Below, one piece after another: positions 47,978 to 57,959 of a DNA stretch of 64,000 bases. The DNA lies in NCBI RefSeq assembly GCF_008831285.2, contig NC_045147.1, positions 5,186,334 through 5,250,333 on the forward strand, given 5' to 3'. Position 1 is the stretch's first letter; every line of letters starts with the position of its first letter. The position numbers were made by a program, and so were the translations under genes. The notes beneath the pieces are model-generated. The model was not told the DNA's origin and ran no database searches. It saw nothing but the letters and a program-made list of their open reading frames with translations. This stretch comes from Nymphaea colorata (lineage: Eukaryota; Streptophyta; Magnoliopsida; Nymphaeales; Nymphaeaceae).

Positions 47978-48094
47978 CAGGAGACATTAGGTTGCAAGAG
48001 AGCGCTATCTGAATGGCTGTATTTTGTTTATCACCAGTAAGCATCCAAAAGTTGATTCTAGCCTTCCAAAGCAAATCGATTGTTTCATGAACAC
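47978..48094 (-). pseudogene. P4-ATPase (ALA2-like) exon with the TGDK motif, split by a copia element
   Basis: On the minus strand the exon encodes [20 protein letters not shown] then [17 protein letters not shown] and ends before [21 protein letters not shown] is the hallmark P-domain motif of P4-ATPases, and the SCN.(I/M)SPEPK continuation is the ALA2 branch. The first four bases of the exon (GAAG) lie at 52260-52263, after a CATTGCAG splice acceptor; between the two parts sits the 4160-bp copia insertion. The usual sequence has RLQ(D/E)GVPETI; here it is EGVHETI. The exon would be 121 bp without the insertion and in phase with both neighbours. Confidence 0.9.
48090..48094. repeat. Target-site duplication (AACAC), left copy
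   Basis: AACAC directly before the LTR start TGATGAATTT. It matches 52255-52259 and lies in the P4-ATPase exon. Confidence 0.97.
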
Positions 48095-48259
48095 TGATGA
48101 ATTTAAGAGAGCTAAACTTTGATTAACATCGAAAGAATCCCTAACTCCTCTTTATATAGACTAGAGGAGAGGGATAAGTTACAAGAAAGTCATTAAAAAG
48201 AAACATTATTACACAAGTGCCCTCTCAAGCCTAATACTGAGTATAAACACGTCTTAACA
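48095..48259 (-). repeat. Copia 3' LTR (165 bp)
   Basis: Plus strand TGATGAATTTAAGAG ... ACACGTCTTAACA. Identical to 52090-52254. On the minus strand it contains CTATATAAAGAGG (48151-48163), a likely TATA box. Confidence 0.97.
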
Positions 48260-48275
48260 CTCCCCCTCAAGTTGG
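48260..48275 (-). other. Copia polypurine tract
   Basis: The minus strand reads CCAACTTGAGGGGGAG just before the LTR, the same tract as in the element at 27.3 kb. Confidence 0.9.
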
Positions 48276-48750
48276 AGCGTATATGTCAAATAAGCTCAAC
48301 TTGGAACAACAACTTTGGAATGGTCCTCTTGCAAGAGCTTTAGTAAAAATATCAGCAGTTTGCCCTGTAGTTGAAATATGGGAGGTACTTACAAACCCCT
48401 TTTGAATCATGTCTCTGGTATAGTGACAATCTACTTCAACATGCTTGGTTCTCTCATGGAAAGCAGGATTATTAGCAAACAACAGAGCAGCTTTGTTATC
48501 ACCTAACAATTGCATAGGAAGAGGCACTTCCACAAGATCCAACATCTCTAACCCACATAACTTCAGCAGTAGCCTGAGCCATAGCTCTATACTCAGATTC
48601 TGCACTTGATCTGACAACCACTGTCTGCTTCTTACTCTTCCATGTGACCAAGTTGGATCCAATAAACACACAAAACCCTGGATTTTCTGTCAAGGTGACA
48701 TCCCGCATAATCAGCATCAACATACACAGATATAGTGAGAGATGTACCAT
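48267..48750 (-). pseudogene. Copia RNase H, in two shifted frames
   Basis: The part at 48499-48750 carries [18 protein letters not shown] and VVRSSAESEYRAMAQATAEV, the RNase H middle including SSAESEY. The part at 48267-48555 carries LLGDNKAALLFANNPAFHER, TKHVEVDCHYTRDMI and ADIFTKALARGPF, the RNase H end; the usual CDNKAA is GDNKAA here. Small deletions near 48680 (between HLDRKS and GFCVF) and 48555 cause the two frame changes. RNase H degrades the RNA of the RNA-DNA hybrid; it cannot be translated intact here. Confidence 0.9.
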
Positions 48751-51511
48751 TTTGAAAGAAGAGTCCCATTCCTGGTGAATTTTTTAGATACCTCAGAATC
48801 ATCATGGCAGCATCCCAATGGACTTTCTTGGGCTTATCCATAAATTGACTCACTCTGCTGACAACATAGGCAATATCAGGTCGAGTAACAGTGATATATA
48901 GGAGCTTCCCAACAATCCCTCTATATTGTCTAGCATCAACATCTTCAGTATCATCATCATACAAGCGAGTATTGATGTCCATGGGTGTAGAGGCAGGTCG
49001 ACATCCTAGCATACCTGTCTCTTGCAAAACATCAGTAACGTATTTCCTTTGGCACATGATAAGACCCTTCTGATTTCTGGCAAACTCAATACCTAGGAAA
49101 TAGCGTAGCTCACCGGGTTGTGGATAACTCATGAGAGGTAAAGGAAGGTGGACTTCATCACTAAATTCAGGCACCCTTAATTGAGTTCCATTTGGAGAGA
49201 AATAAGAGGTGGACTCAAAAAATGTAACATCAGCACTCACATAATATCGACGAGTAGAAGGATCATAACAACGATATCCCTTTTGAGTGCGGGAATAACC
49301 AACAAAGATCGTTTTGACAGCCCGAGGGGATAACTTATCTCTCCCAGGACCAAGCAACTGAACAAAGGCAACACATCCAAAAATACGAATACGAGGTGCA
49401 ACAGAAAACAATTCTCTGTCAGGAAGGAAAAAGAACAGAGAAAGGAATAAGATCTCCCAACACAGATGACGGCATGCGATTAATAAGATAGCATGTTGTA
49501 AGAACAGCATCTCCCCAATAAGAATGGGGAACATGGCTGTGTGTATGATAATGGTTCTGGCGACATCAAGAATATGGCGGTGTTTTCTTTCAGCAACCCC
49601 GTTTTGTTGAGAGGTATAGGCACAAGAAGTTTGGTGAATGATACCCTTATCCCTGAAAAATTGTTCTAAAGAGGAAGCACAGAACTCAAGAGCATTGTCA
49701 GAGCGCACAATCTTGACACAAGTATCAAACTGAGTCAGAATTTCATTGATAAAATTTTTGATTACATGACCCGCTTCAGATTTGTGTTTCATAAGAAAAA
49801 CCCAACTAACACGACTGTAATCATCAACAGCAACAAGATAATACCGATGACCCTGAAGGTCAGGAGTACGACTCGGGCCCCAAACATCAAAATGAAGTAA
49901 CTCAAACACAGAGTGGCTACTTCTACTGGACCGCGGAGGAAAGGATGACCGATGGTGTTTGCCTAACTGACAAGACTCATATTGAAAAGACGACTTAGGA
50001 GACAGCTGAGGGAGAACATGCAGCAGTTTCTGAAACGGGAGATGTCCAAAACGTAAATGCCAAGTATAAGCCGAGGATGAGGACGACCCCGACGAGGTAG
50101 ATCCAGCAAAGGGAAAGGAATGCACTAGCCTGTAGAGACCTCCCTGTTCACGGCCACTGCCAATCACCCTGCCCGTCAGTATATCCTGAAACACAAGAGA
50201 GGAAGAGTCAAATATAGCACGACAATTTAATTCTCTGGTAATCTGATTGATAGAAAGTAGGCTATGGGGGAATTCGGGTGCATGAAGAACGTGTGGCAGC
50301 GGCAATGATGAAGTAAGTTGGACCTCTCCATGTCCAACAACTGGTGAATATTTTCCATCTGCTAGAATAACCGAACGACCCGGTGGAGTAGGGACGTAAG
50401 AGGTGAATTGCGTCTTATCCCCACAGAGATGTGTCGATGCACCAGAATCAATAAGCCAATCTGTAGTGTCAGGAACAGAGCAGACTGTACAGGCAGAATA
50501 CATACCAGATGAAGAAGCACTCGCAGCGGTAGAAACAGTAGAAGTGGTCAGACCAGGGGCTTGATGGGCGCTGTCGCCAATCAAGTGCCTCAACTGAGAG
50601 AGAATGTCATCTACATGCAGCTCACTAGAGGAGGCAGTGTGCTGAGGCTTAGGCTGCTCAGGAGAATCACTAGATACAGTCTGATTTGCAAAAGCTGGAC
50701 GGCCATGTTTCTGCCAACACTTATCCACAGTATGACCAATGCGGTGACAAAACTGACATACAGGGCGCGAAGGGGTATTGCCACGGCCACGGCCCCCTCG
50801 TCCTCTGGCAAAAAAGGGTCCACCTCTGCCACGAGTAGCAAGCATAGCAGAAGTGGTATCATGAACAGTCGATGCAGAGATCGGAATTCTGCTGAGCCTA
50901 CTGTAAGCCTCATCAATAGGAGGAATCGAGGGACTAGTAAGCATTTGGTTCTTTGCGGATTCATAAACAGAGTCTAAACCAGAAAGAAAGACCCCTACCA
51001 TAAGCATATCTCTGTATGCCTTTTGTTGTTCACACTTGCATGCGGGAAAGTAGCTATTCAGTCTCTCAAACATGGACTTGAGACTAGAATAATAAGTGTG
51101 AAGAGGTCGGCCATCTTGTCGCATCTGATGAATATCATGATGAAGCTGCATAATGCGCGTTTCATTTCTCGCCTGTGAATACGTGGCAGCAAGGGAATCC
51201 CACATATCCTTTGCACTGTCCTTGTGCAAGACTTCATTTGCAATTTCTTGAGAGAGAGTACCAACAATCCATACCATAACCAACGAATTATCTTTAAACC
51301 AAGTAGTATATTTTCCTACCTTCTGTACGGGCTCGGGCTCCAATATGAGATGTTCCTTCTCATGAGCGATCAAGGTTCTTTTTACTTGCATGGCCCACAT
51401 CTCGTAATTACCCCCATCCATTTTGGTGATAATGCTGGAAAATGGGGAACTCTTCATCTCTCCCGACGATACAAAGGAAGAGGGATTAGCGCCATTGCTA
51501 ATTTCAGACAT
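48632..51511 (-). CDS. Copia Gag-Pol polyprotein (959 codons) with in-frame loss of the reverse transcriptase core
   Basis: The start at 51511 ([13 protein letters not shown]) is the first Met of the frame and fits the usual gag start. Domains: Gag about 1-250; zinc knuckle [14 protein letters not shown] (252-265, CX2CX4HX4C) after an RG-rich stretch; protease DSGA at 355-358; GAG-pre-integrase [13 protein letters not shown] near 485-497; integrase catalytic D542, D605 and E641 (DX35E spacing). A segment at about 657-695 is read in the wrong frame between two small duplications. From residue 800 (YPQPG) the frame jumps directly to [12 protein letters not shown], so the linker end and the whole reverse transcriptase palm with YVDD are missing. 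The last part is the reverse transcriptase-RNase H connection. It ends early by a frame change at about 48680. Gag and integrase could still be made. Confidence 0.9.
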   Translation of the reverse strand: MSEISNGANPSSFVSSGEMKSSPFSSIITKMDGGNYEMWAMQVKRTLIAHEKEHLILEPEPVQKVGKYTTWFKDNSLVMVWIVGTLSQEIANEVLHKDSAKDMWDSLAATYSQARNETRIMQLHHDIHQMRQDGRPLHTYYSSLKSMFERLNSYFPACKCEQQKAYRDMLMVGVFLSGLDSVYESAKNQMLTSPSIPPIDEAYSRLSRIPISASTVHDTTSAMLATRGRGGPFFARGRGGRGRGNTPSRPVCQFCHRIGHTVDKCWQKHGRPAFANQTVSSDSPEQPKPQHTASSSELHVDDILSQLRHLIGDSAHQAPGLTTSTVSTAASASSSGMYSACTVCSVPDTTDWLIDSGASTHLCGDKTQFTSYVPTPPGRSVILADGKYSPVVGHGEVQLTSSLPLPHVLHAPEFPHSLLSINQITRELNCRAIFDSSSLVFQDILTGRVIGSGREQGGLYRLVHSFPFAGSTSSGSSSSSAYTWHLRFGHLPFQKLLHVLPQLSPKSSFQYESCQLGKHHRSSFPPRSSRSSHSVFELLHFDVWGPSRTPDLQGHRYYLVAVDDYSRVSWVFLMKHKSEAGHVIKNFINEILTQFDTCVKIVRSDNALEFCASSLEQFFRDKGIIHQTSCAYTSQQNGVAERKHRHILDVARTIIIHTAMFPILIGEMLFLQHAILLIACRHLCWEILFLSLFFFLPDRELFSVAPRIRIFGCVAFVQLLGPGRDKLSPRAVKTIFVGYSRTQKGYRCYDPSTRRYYVSADVTFFESTSYFSPNGTQLRVPEFSDEVHLPLPLMSYPQPGELRYFLGIEFARNQKGLIMCQRKYVTDVLQETGMLGCRPASTPMDINTRLYDDDTEDVDARQYRGIVGKLLYITVTRPDIAYVVSRVSQFMDKPKKVHWDAAMMILRYLKNSPGMGLFFQNGTSLTISVYVDADYAGCHLDRKSRVLCVYWIQLGHMEE

Positions 51512-52077
51512 CTTTCAACACAAGGAGGAAACCGAGCCACGGAATAGGAAGTGCAGGCAAAAAGAATACAATCACATATCGAAAGACAACATGCTGATCA
51601 TGAAGCAATATGCAGTTAACGCATGTAGCAATCCAGAAGTCTGATCGGTGGGAAGAGGCAACAGCAGAGCTGAACGAAGAGAGATACCAGAGACGGCGCT
51701 GAGAAGAAAATCAGCGTGCAGAACCTCGGGAAGCGGCGGAACAGCGGCGGAGCAGGAGCAGCGGAAAGACGCTGAGATGAAAATCAGCGTTGAGGCGGCG
51801 GCGAAGATGACAGGCGAAGCAGCAACGGGCGCAGGCGTTCAGTCTGCTGGGCGGAGGAACGGCAGAGTGCACACGCGGCGGCGGCGCAGGCGGACAATGG
51901 GTAGGGCGACGAGGGGCAGCAGGGCTGGGTCGGGCGGCAATGGACAGGGCGGGGTCGGGCGACAATGGACAGGGCGGCAATGGGCAGGGCTGGGACGGGC
52001 GGCGGCAGCTGACGCCGATCAGGCGGCGGCCGGCGCCGCTCAGTCGGCGACAACTCGCTGAGGAGGAGACGGCTGGT
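51512..52077 (-). other. Copia leader, unusually GC-rich in its 5' half
   Basis: Between the primer-binding site and gag. 51648-52075 is dominated by GGCGGC, GGGCAGGG and GACAGGG repeats (for example GGACAGGGCGG at 51942 and 51969), in sharp contrast to the AT-rich surroundings. Long open frames on both strands here result from the lack of stops. Confidence 0.7.
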
Positions 52078-52089
52078 GCTCTGATACCA
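52078..52089 (-). other. Copia primer-binding site (initiator Met tRNA)
   Basis: The minus strand reads TGGTATCAGAGC directly next to the LTR end. Confidence 0.95.
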
Positions 52090-52254
52090 TGATGAATTTA
52101 AGAGAGCTAAACTTTGATTAACATCGAAAGAATCCCTAACTCCTCTTTATATAGACTAGAGGAGAGGGATAAGTTACAAGAAAGTCATTAAAAAGAAACA
52201 TTATTACACAAGTGCCCTCTCAAGCCTAATACTGAGTATAAACACGTCTTAACA
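52090..52254 (-). repeat. Copia 5' LTR (165 bp)
   Basis: Identical to 48095-48259; carries the element's promoter with the same TATA-like CTATATAAAG on the minus strand. Confidence 0.97.
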
Positions 52255-52259
52255 AACAC
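52255..52259. repeat. Target-site duplication (AACAC), right copy
   Basis: Matches 48090-48094. The next four bases (52260-52263) are the first bases of the interrupted P4-ATPase exon. Confidence 0.97.
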
Positions 52260-52263
52260 CTTC
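52260..52263 (-). pseudogene. First four bases of the interrupted P4-ATPase exon
   Basis: Minus strand CATTGCAG (acceptor) followed by GAAG. The exon continues at 48094 across the insertion. The intron before it (52264-52367) begins GTGATTC and ends TTGCAG. Confidence 0.85.
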
Positions 52264-52367
52264 CTGCAATGGCATCCAAAAGAAAATGAAGACAATCTAC
52301 TTAAGTCAAACCAGAAGGAAAGCTCTCGCACGAAACAATACCCCCAGAGAAGGAAAAAGAGAATCAC

Positions 52368-52423
52368 CTGCAGACGGTCTTCTATTGCAGCAACTCCAAG
52401 AACCTCAAAAATGTGTTCCAAAC
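52368..52423 (-). pseudogene. P4-ATPase (ALA2-like) exon upstream of the TGDK exon
   Basis: Encodes LEHIFEVLGVAAIEDRLQ on the minus strand, between a CTTGATAG acceptor and a GTGATT donor. EVLGVTAIEDRLQ is the conserved P4-ATPase segment just before the TGDK exon. It joins in phase 0. Further upstream exons (nucleotide-binding domain) were not found before the dispersed repeat at 53.3 kb. Confidence 0.85.
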
Positions 52424-53259
52424 CTATCAAGAATATATATAGTTAATAAATAATACTGAAACTTAAATGCAACAACACATGCCAACTAGAAAGAATGCAT
52501 GCATAATACTCTAGGGAGACCAAAAGCATGGCCAATAGACAAGCAATTGCTAAGTAGCGACATGGTAGTCCATTCATTGGAACATTCAAGCTTGACAACA
52601 ATCTCATCTATAGAGCTCTAATTTGGCCCCAGTGCCTGCAAAGAGTTGGATGAACTTCACGTACATCCAAAATGTACCATGATTTATGATTAGGTAAAAC
52701 AAGACATTTGACAATCATAACCTACAATAAAAACTTGATTTTGAAGTACAAGATCAAACTCTCGTGCAACATGAATCGGCTTTTCCAAAACCACTGTACA
52801 TCCACAAGAACACTGATGAGTTGGGCTTTAAACTTCGACATCAGCTGCACACTGACAATGTAAAAAAAAAAAAAAACTAATGATAGAAAAGTTAAAAGCT
52901 AACGACTCTTTCAAACCCTTTCCTAAGCAAACCTTAAAAGAGAAAACAACAAAAATACTGCCTAGCCTTCACAAGAAAACAAATTATGATGGGAACATTT
53001 CATTACACTCAGCATGAGTGGAATTTGAAGGGTTTCATCTATTCTATGAATGAACTGATAATAAAAAGGACAACATTTTTCAAAAACAGAGAGGGGCTAG
53101 GAGTTCCTCATATGCCCATGAAGTCAGGAAACATTACAAAAGAGATGTCAAGTGTTTACTTTTAAATAGTTTATAGATCATCAATTTAAATCATAAGCAG
53201 AAAATGCTAGTGTGTGTTGTGCAAATGGTATGCCTTTCATTTACCCTCAATACCGTACA
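52424..53259. other. No gene seen; possibly intron of the P4-ATPase fragment
   Basis: AT-rich with a poly(A) run at 52862-52876. A possible acceptor at 52638 is followed on the minus strand by a short frame DEIVVKLECSNEWTTM, which I cannot assign to the P4-ATPase. Confidence 0.35.
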
Positions 53260-54117
53260 AGCATCGGGATTCATTTCGCATCAATGTTGTTGAATCTCTA
53301 GAAGGGAAGCCTTTAAATTAAAAAAAAATGAACATAAAGTAATCATCCTCAACGTCTTAGGAAATAAAAAGAAAGAGCAGATATTGACCCAAGGATCGCA
53401 CATCCATAAAAGATTGTCGCATTTCAATTCCTTCGAGTTCAGCCTTCATGCCATTTATCTCTTGACAGGCACCTTTTTTGTTTTTCTTGGTTTTGCTTCT
53501 TTTTCTTCCTTTTTTTTTTGCATTTGGTTTTTTTCCTTTTCATTTTTTCTTGCTTTTGATTTTCTTTTTTAGGCTGACCTTCACCTTTGAGGGAATACCT
53601 CACCACCCCAAAGGCTACTACAAAGCTCCACCGCTTTGGTGGTCAGGTGTAGTTTTGTCATATATCAACCCGTTTCACCTTGTGGGGTAAGTCATTATCT
53701 TCGCACCATAGACATAAATTACCTATATGCCTACCCGGTAGTCTTGATTATTAACCTAGAGGAACAACTACACAAGCCCCGAGCCCATCTCTCAACTCTT
53801 ACTTTGCTACCTGCCAATATTTTATAAGGCATTATGGCTTCTCTCTTAGGATATTTTCCTGCTAAACCTTTACAAACACTTGATCACTAGAGTCAATAGC
53901 ATCTCCTAGTCTTGACTTTCTCAGCTTCATAGGATTTTTTCAAATTTCCTCTTCTAATGATTGACAACAAAAAAAACTTGAAAGTTTCATTTTGCTTGGG
54001 CAGGTAGTAAGAACAAAACGAAGGCATATCATTACATGACAAGACACTTTTAAAATATTTTTATGCACAATCAAAAATTTTCTCTTCCAAAAAAGTACTT
54101 GACATCAAATGGCATTG
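53260..54117 (-). repeat. Dispersed noncoding repeat, copy 4 (inverted)
   Basis: In minus orientation it has the landmarks of the other copies. On the plus strand they read TTCACCTTTGAGGGAATACC, CACCACCCCAAAGGCTACTA, CATCTCTCAACTCTTACTTT and CTTGACATCAAATGGCATTG. The T/C-rich tract is at 53475-53570. Confidence 0.85.
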
Positions 54118-56740
54118 ACAGTTCCTATGGGTACAAACACAGAAACGTGCACACCGCGGGTGGCCTACAGCCGAGAGACAACCTCGTGGTGGCCCAGAAC
54201 AGTATGGATCCATCCATCCGCTGCAGCAGTAGAGCACTCATCCATGAATGTGTGAATTCCAAGGAGAGATACTCAGCCTTCCCTAGGACACCTAGGTTGG
54301 GAAGGCGGGAGCCCACGCTCCAAGCACATCACACAACAGTACCCTGGGACTTTGCACCGTTGCGCTCTGAACAGGGAGACCAGTGGTGAAAGCGGGACAA
54401 CTCCCAAACACATAGCCACATCCCACTAGCCTCTCATCTCTTATTCTTTCATTCTTACAATTATACTTGCTCAAACACAATTAACTGGCTAGCTCATGAG
54501 GTTGGTTCACTTCACGAGTGAACTCACACCTCCAATTGCCTCCACACGAGGGCTACACATAACAACAACAGTTTTGGCTAGCTGTCTCGACAATATGGGT
54601 TCAACTACCCTCTGTTCAATCATTTGCATCATTGCCCGTGGCAATGTGTATTCAACAAACACAACATTCACATTCATTATCACAATAATCACATCTTTGA
54701 AAAACATAGCCAAACCACAGAGAGTAGTCTTGATCTGTGATAGGCTCGTAGCTGTCCTATGCACTTATCATTCTAGGATGCTTTCTAATGCACAATTAGG
54801 GTCGAGGAGACACTCGACTCAATACCTTACCTCATCTGTCCTAAACAATTATCAATTCTAGCATATGCAAATGTGTGATATTTCAAAACAGACTTCTAAT
54901 AGCTTTTCAAAACACATCATATCAGATATCACACCATTTGCATGCATACACACATTCATTCACTAAACAATCAATCAATTAATCACATCACAATCCTAGG
55001 ATCCCACGTTTCCAGGCAAGGATTTGCCTGGAATGCTGCCATACCTGACACGCGTCCAGAAAACTCTTCAAAATGCCTCGAGCTTCGAATTTGGTCGCTC
55101 TAGGTCGACGGGACGTGCCCGGTGTACCTGCAGACATAAGAAAAAAGGTAAGATCTCTACTAGTTAGCTTATCAATCCAAACCAAGCTAAAACAAAATCA
55201 TTGACACACATGTCATCGCCTCAAGAGGGTGCCGACGGGTAGTGTCGACCTACGAGCCCTCTAATAGGCCACCTCGCAACTTCTTGTCGTTGCCACCAAG
55301 CGTCAAAACCCAATGCTTCGATCAATCCATCCTTAACACATTCTTAAATGTTTTCTATAGTTAAAGCGTCTTCCCCACGAATACACCCAAATTACATGTT
55401 CTTCTCCAACTAACACCGCAATACGCCCGCTAACAAAAGCTTGTGCCACATGCTCATCAAAACGATTCTAAATCTCTACCATGCTTCCCTATTGCTTCGA
55501 AAATCAACACCTCAAGCTTAACCATCGGTTCTACAACATAGTCCTAAACTTTTTCCAAAAAGCCAAGTCGTTAACATGCTTCCCTAAACATCAAATTCTA
55601 ACATCTAGCATGCTCAAACAATAATTATACATGCTCCAAAGGAAAATATACAATAAAATGGGCTCAATTATGCCTTGCTCACCCCAAATCACGAGTCTAG
55701 ACTGCTGCAATGGTCTAGGCAGCCACCTCAAGGGTTCGAAAGGCCCCCAAATGGCTAGAATCCCTCAATGCTGCCACCGCCAATGCCTTCACCCTGCTGC
55801 TATGTGGGGAAACAAATGCGTCCCCAAGCTGCACATTGACCAAAAAGCCCTAAACGAGTCAAAAATCGACCAAAGGGAGTTCAAACGGGCAGAGAGGGTA
55901 GAGCAGACAAAGAGGGGAGAGACGGTTGGAGATAGAGGGTTCAGACGGTGAGGGAAGTGTTTGCGCAGGACGGAGGAGGAGAAGAAGGAAGAGGAAGGAG
56001 GAAAAGGCGAGGGAGAAGGAGGCGAGAGAAGGAGGGGAATGAGATCTCGAGCAAGGAGGAGAGGGACAATGTGCGTGGAAGGAGAGAGCGCTGCAGAGAG
56101 GGAAGAATGCGCAGGAGAGAAGGGGAGAGGCAGACAGAGAGGGCGAGAGAGGGAGCTTACCCGCGTGCTACCGCCGCTACCGCTGCCGTTGCCGTCGCCG
56201 CTGCTCAACCCACCGCCTCGTTCTTCACGTGCTGCGGTCGTAGTAGACAAAGAGACGAAGAAGGGGAAGAAGAAGACACTGAAGAAGTCGAGGGAGGAGA
56301 ACTCCCTCACGCGACAGGCTCCTTACCAGGAGTGGAGCTTGGGTCTGGATCTGGACCCGATCCGACCCGATCTGAAAAATAAAACGAGCGTCACTGATAA
56401 TCTGTCAATCATTCGCTACCCAAACTTCAATTTTAATTCAAATTCCAATATCATTAGGCATTTGGTAAGAAAAATTTTGTGCTCTTCGAACACATTTTCT
56501 TAAACACATGTTATGTTCTTATTTTGAGAAGAATGATCCAGTTATGGTTATCATTCCTAAATTAAGCAATCAAATGCTATAAGTAATTATATCATATTTC
56601 CTAAAACAAAAGCACAACATTCTTGTTGAAACACATGTTCTAAAAATGTTGTGTGTTCCAAGTGCATAATATTCTCTTTTAGTTGTCTACTTAGACATAA
56701 TATCAGGTATTACTTAACCAATTCACCTTCTCTCGTGGCG
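54118..56740. other. No gene identified; includes a strongly purine-rich tract
   Basis: 54118-55300 has the texture of a retroelement LTR but no partner copy. 55961-56160 is a GA-rich tract (GAGGAGGAGAAGAAGGAAGAG type) followed by a GCCGCTACCGCTGCCG stretch. Apparent ORFs on both strands here are low-complexity. Confidence 0.4.
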
Positions 56741-56751
56741 TCTGTTAGGAA

Positions 56752-57232
56752 TTTGGCCTGAATCACTGAGTTTCAATGATGTACCATTAAGAGGGAATGG
56801 AACGTGCATGGAAGGGCCTAACTACAAAGCATCCAACTGCAACAGGTTTAAAATTTATGCTCTAATTTGAAATCACGTACCTATAGCCAAAATAGAGCTG
56901 ATGTGCGAACTTTGACTCAGGAAGGTGATCGATGCTCGGTATTATAACTCATTCGGGGTTGCAAAAGTCCCCAAGTCAAACGGGCCCCAGTACGCAGACA
57001 AGCTCGCCCAGGGACACAGTGGCGCATGGAAGCCACACCAAGTCGACTGCAGCTGGCTAGCACCATCGTGCACAATGCGGCCTACTACAGGCTGGGAGCG
57101 GCCAGGGGTGGGTCGTCGACGAGCCCACTGGCAATCTATAAGGCGTGCTCGGAGGAGGGATGTTTCGTGGTGGACCCGCTCAAGGGGATAGATGATGCGG
57201 TCAGCGACGGGGTGGACATCATCTTTTTATAA
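56752..57232 (+). pseudogene. Subtilisin-like serine protease (subtilase) fragment
   Basis: Exon part 1 (56752-56845) encodes GIWPESLSFNDVPLRG and GTCMEGPNYKASNCNR. A 75-bp GT-AG intron follows (56846-56920). Part 2 starts KVIDARYYNS and reaches RDTVAHGSHTKSTAAG near 57013-57060, holding the catalytic His (usually GHGTHTASTAAG). A stop and frame change follow, then AAYYRLGAARGGSSTSPLAI, YKACSEEGC and IDDAVSDGVDIIFL in another frame. This is the front half of the plant SBT catalytic domain; the Asp of D(T)GIWPES, the Asn and the Ser regions are absent. It stops exactly where the tandem array begins. Confidence 0.85.
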
Positions 57233-57930
57233 TTTCTGTTTCTCTTGCAATCTCTCGACCTCGATCATCTTTGTCCAACTCCCTCTCTCGCTAATATTTC
57301 CCAATCGCTTCCACCATTTTTGAGTCTTATGTTCGCTGATCATTGGACACTGTAGCGAAAGACCAAGGAGATCGATTGGCATCATCACCTCGTTGAGAGC
57401 GACGGAAAGCCATCACTCGAATGAGGGTTTCACATAACCCGCGGAACAAACGATCGAGGGTTTGGACAACTATCTCTCTCTCTTTATAATGTATTTTTTG
57501 TTTCTCTTGCAATCTCTCGACCTCGATCATCTTTGTGCAACTCCCTCTCTCGCTCGATCTTTTGATGTTTCCCAATCGCTTCCACCATTCTTGAGTCTCG
57601 TGGTTGTTGATCATCGGACGCTGTAGCGAAAGACCTGGGAGATTGATCGACATCATCACCTCGTTGAGAGCGATGGAAAGCCATCACTCGAATGAGGGTT
57701 TCACATAACCTGTGGAACAGACGATCGAGGGTTTGGACAACTATCTCTCTCTCATTATAATGTATTTTCTGTTTCTCTTGCAATCTCTCGACCTCAATCA
57801 ACTTTGCGCTACTCCCTCTCTCGCTCGATCTTTTGATATTTCCCAATCGTTTCCACCATTCTTGAGTCTCATGTTCACTGATCATTGGACGTTGTAGCGG
57901 AAGACTTGGGGAGATCGATCGGCATCATCA
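57228..57930. repeat. Tandem repeat, unit about 262-271 bp, nearly three copies
   Basis: CTCTCGACCTC recurs at 57252, 57514 and 57785. Each unit also has TTTCCCAATCGCTTCCACCA, CACTGTAGCGAAAGACC or a variant, AGCCATCACTCGAATGAGGG and CGATCGAGGGTTTGGACAAC in order. Copies are closely similar. The minus strand stays open across most of it, which comes from the repeat's lack of stops. It abuts the subtilase fragment. Confidence 0.9.
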
Positions 57931-57959
57931 TTATTAGGGATTAGATTCCATCTCATACT

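Larger units (their letters stand above)
48095..52254 (-). mobile_element. Young, defective Ty1/copia retrotransposon inserted in a P4-ATPase exon
   Basis: LTRs of 165 bp (48095-48259, 52090-52254) are identical at every position I compared. A polypurine tract follows the left LTR, a tRNA-iMet primer-binding site precedes the right LTR, and AACAC is duplicated on both sides. The element is on the same strand as the gene it interrupts. Gag, protease and integrase are present, but reverse transcriptase is deleted and RNase H is frame-broken. Total 4160 bp, roughly 1 kb shorter than expected for a complete element of this layout. Confidence 0.97.

Noticed and set aside
51648-52061. Open frame of 137 codons on the plus strand, with Pro/Ala-rich shadows on minus
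   Set aside because: It lies in the GC-rich leader of a minus-strand copia element; GC-rich DNA lacks stops. No family resemblance.
48095-52254. Copia polyprotein considered as a domesticated gag gene
   Set aside because: Intact flanking LTRs, target duplication, primer-binding site and polypurine tract show an ordinary insertion, not a domesticated gene.
55789-56503. Long frames on both strands (Ser/Pro/Phe-rich on minus; Arg/Glu/Gly-rich on plus)
   Set aside because: These mirror each other across a GA-rich tract and are low-complexity translations.
57327-57885. Two overlapping minus-strand open frames of 110 and 133 codons
   Set aside because: They run through the 262-271 bp tandem array and repeat themselves with the array. 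No domain or independent start is present.
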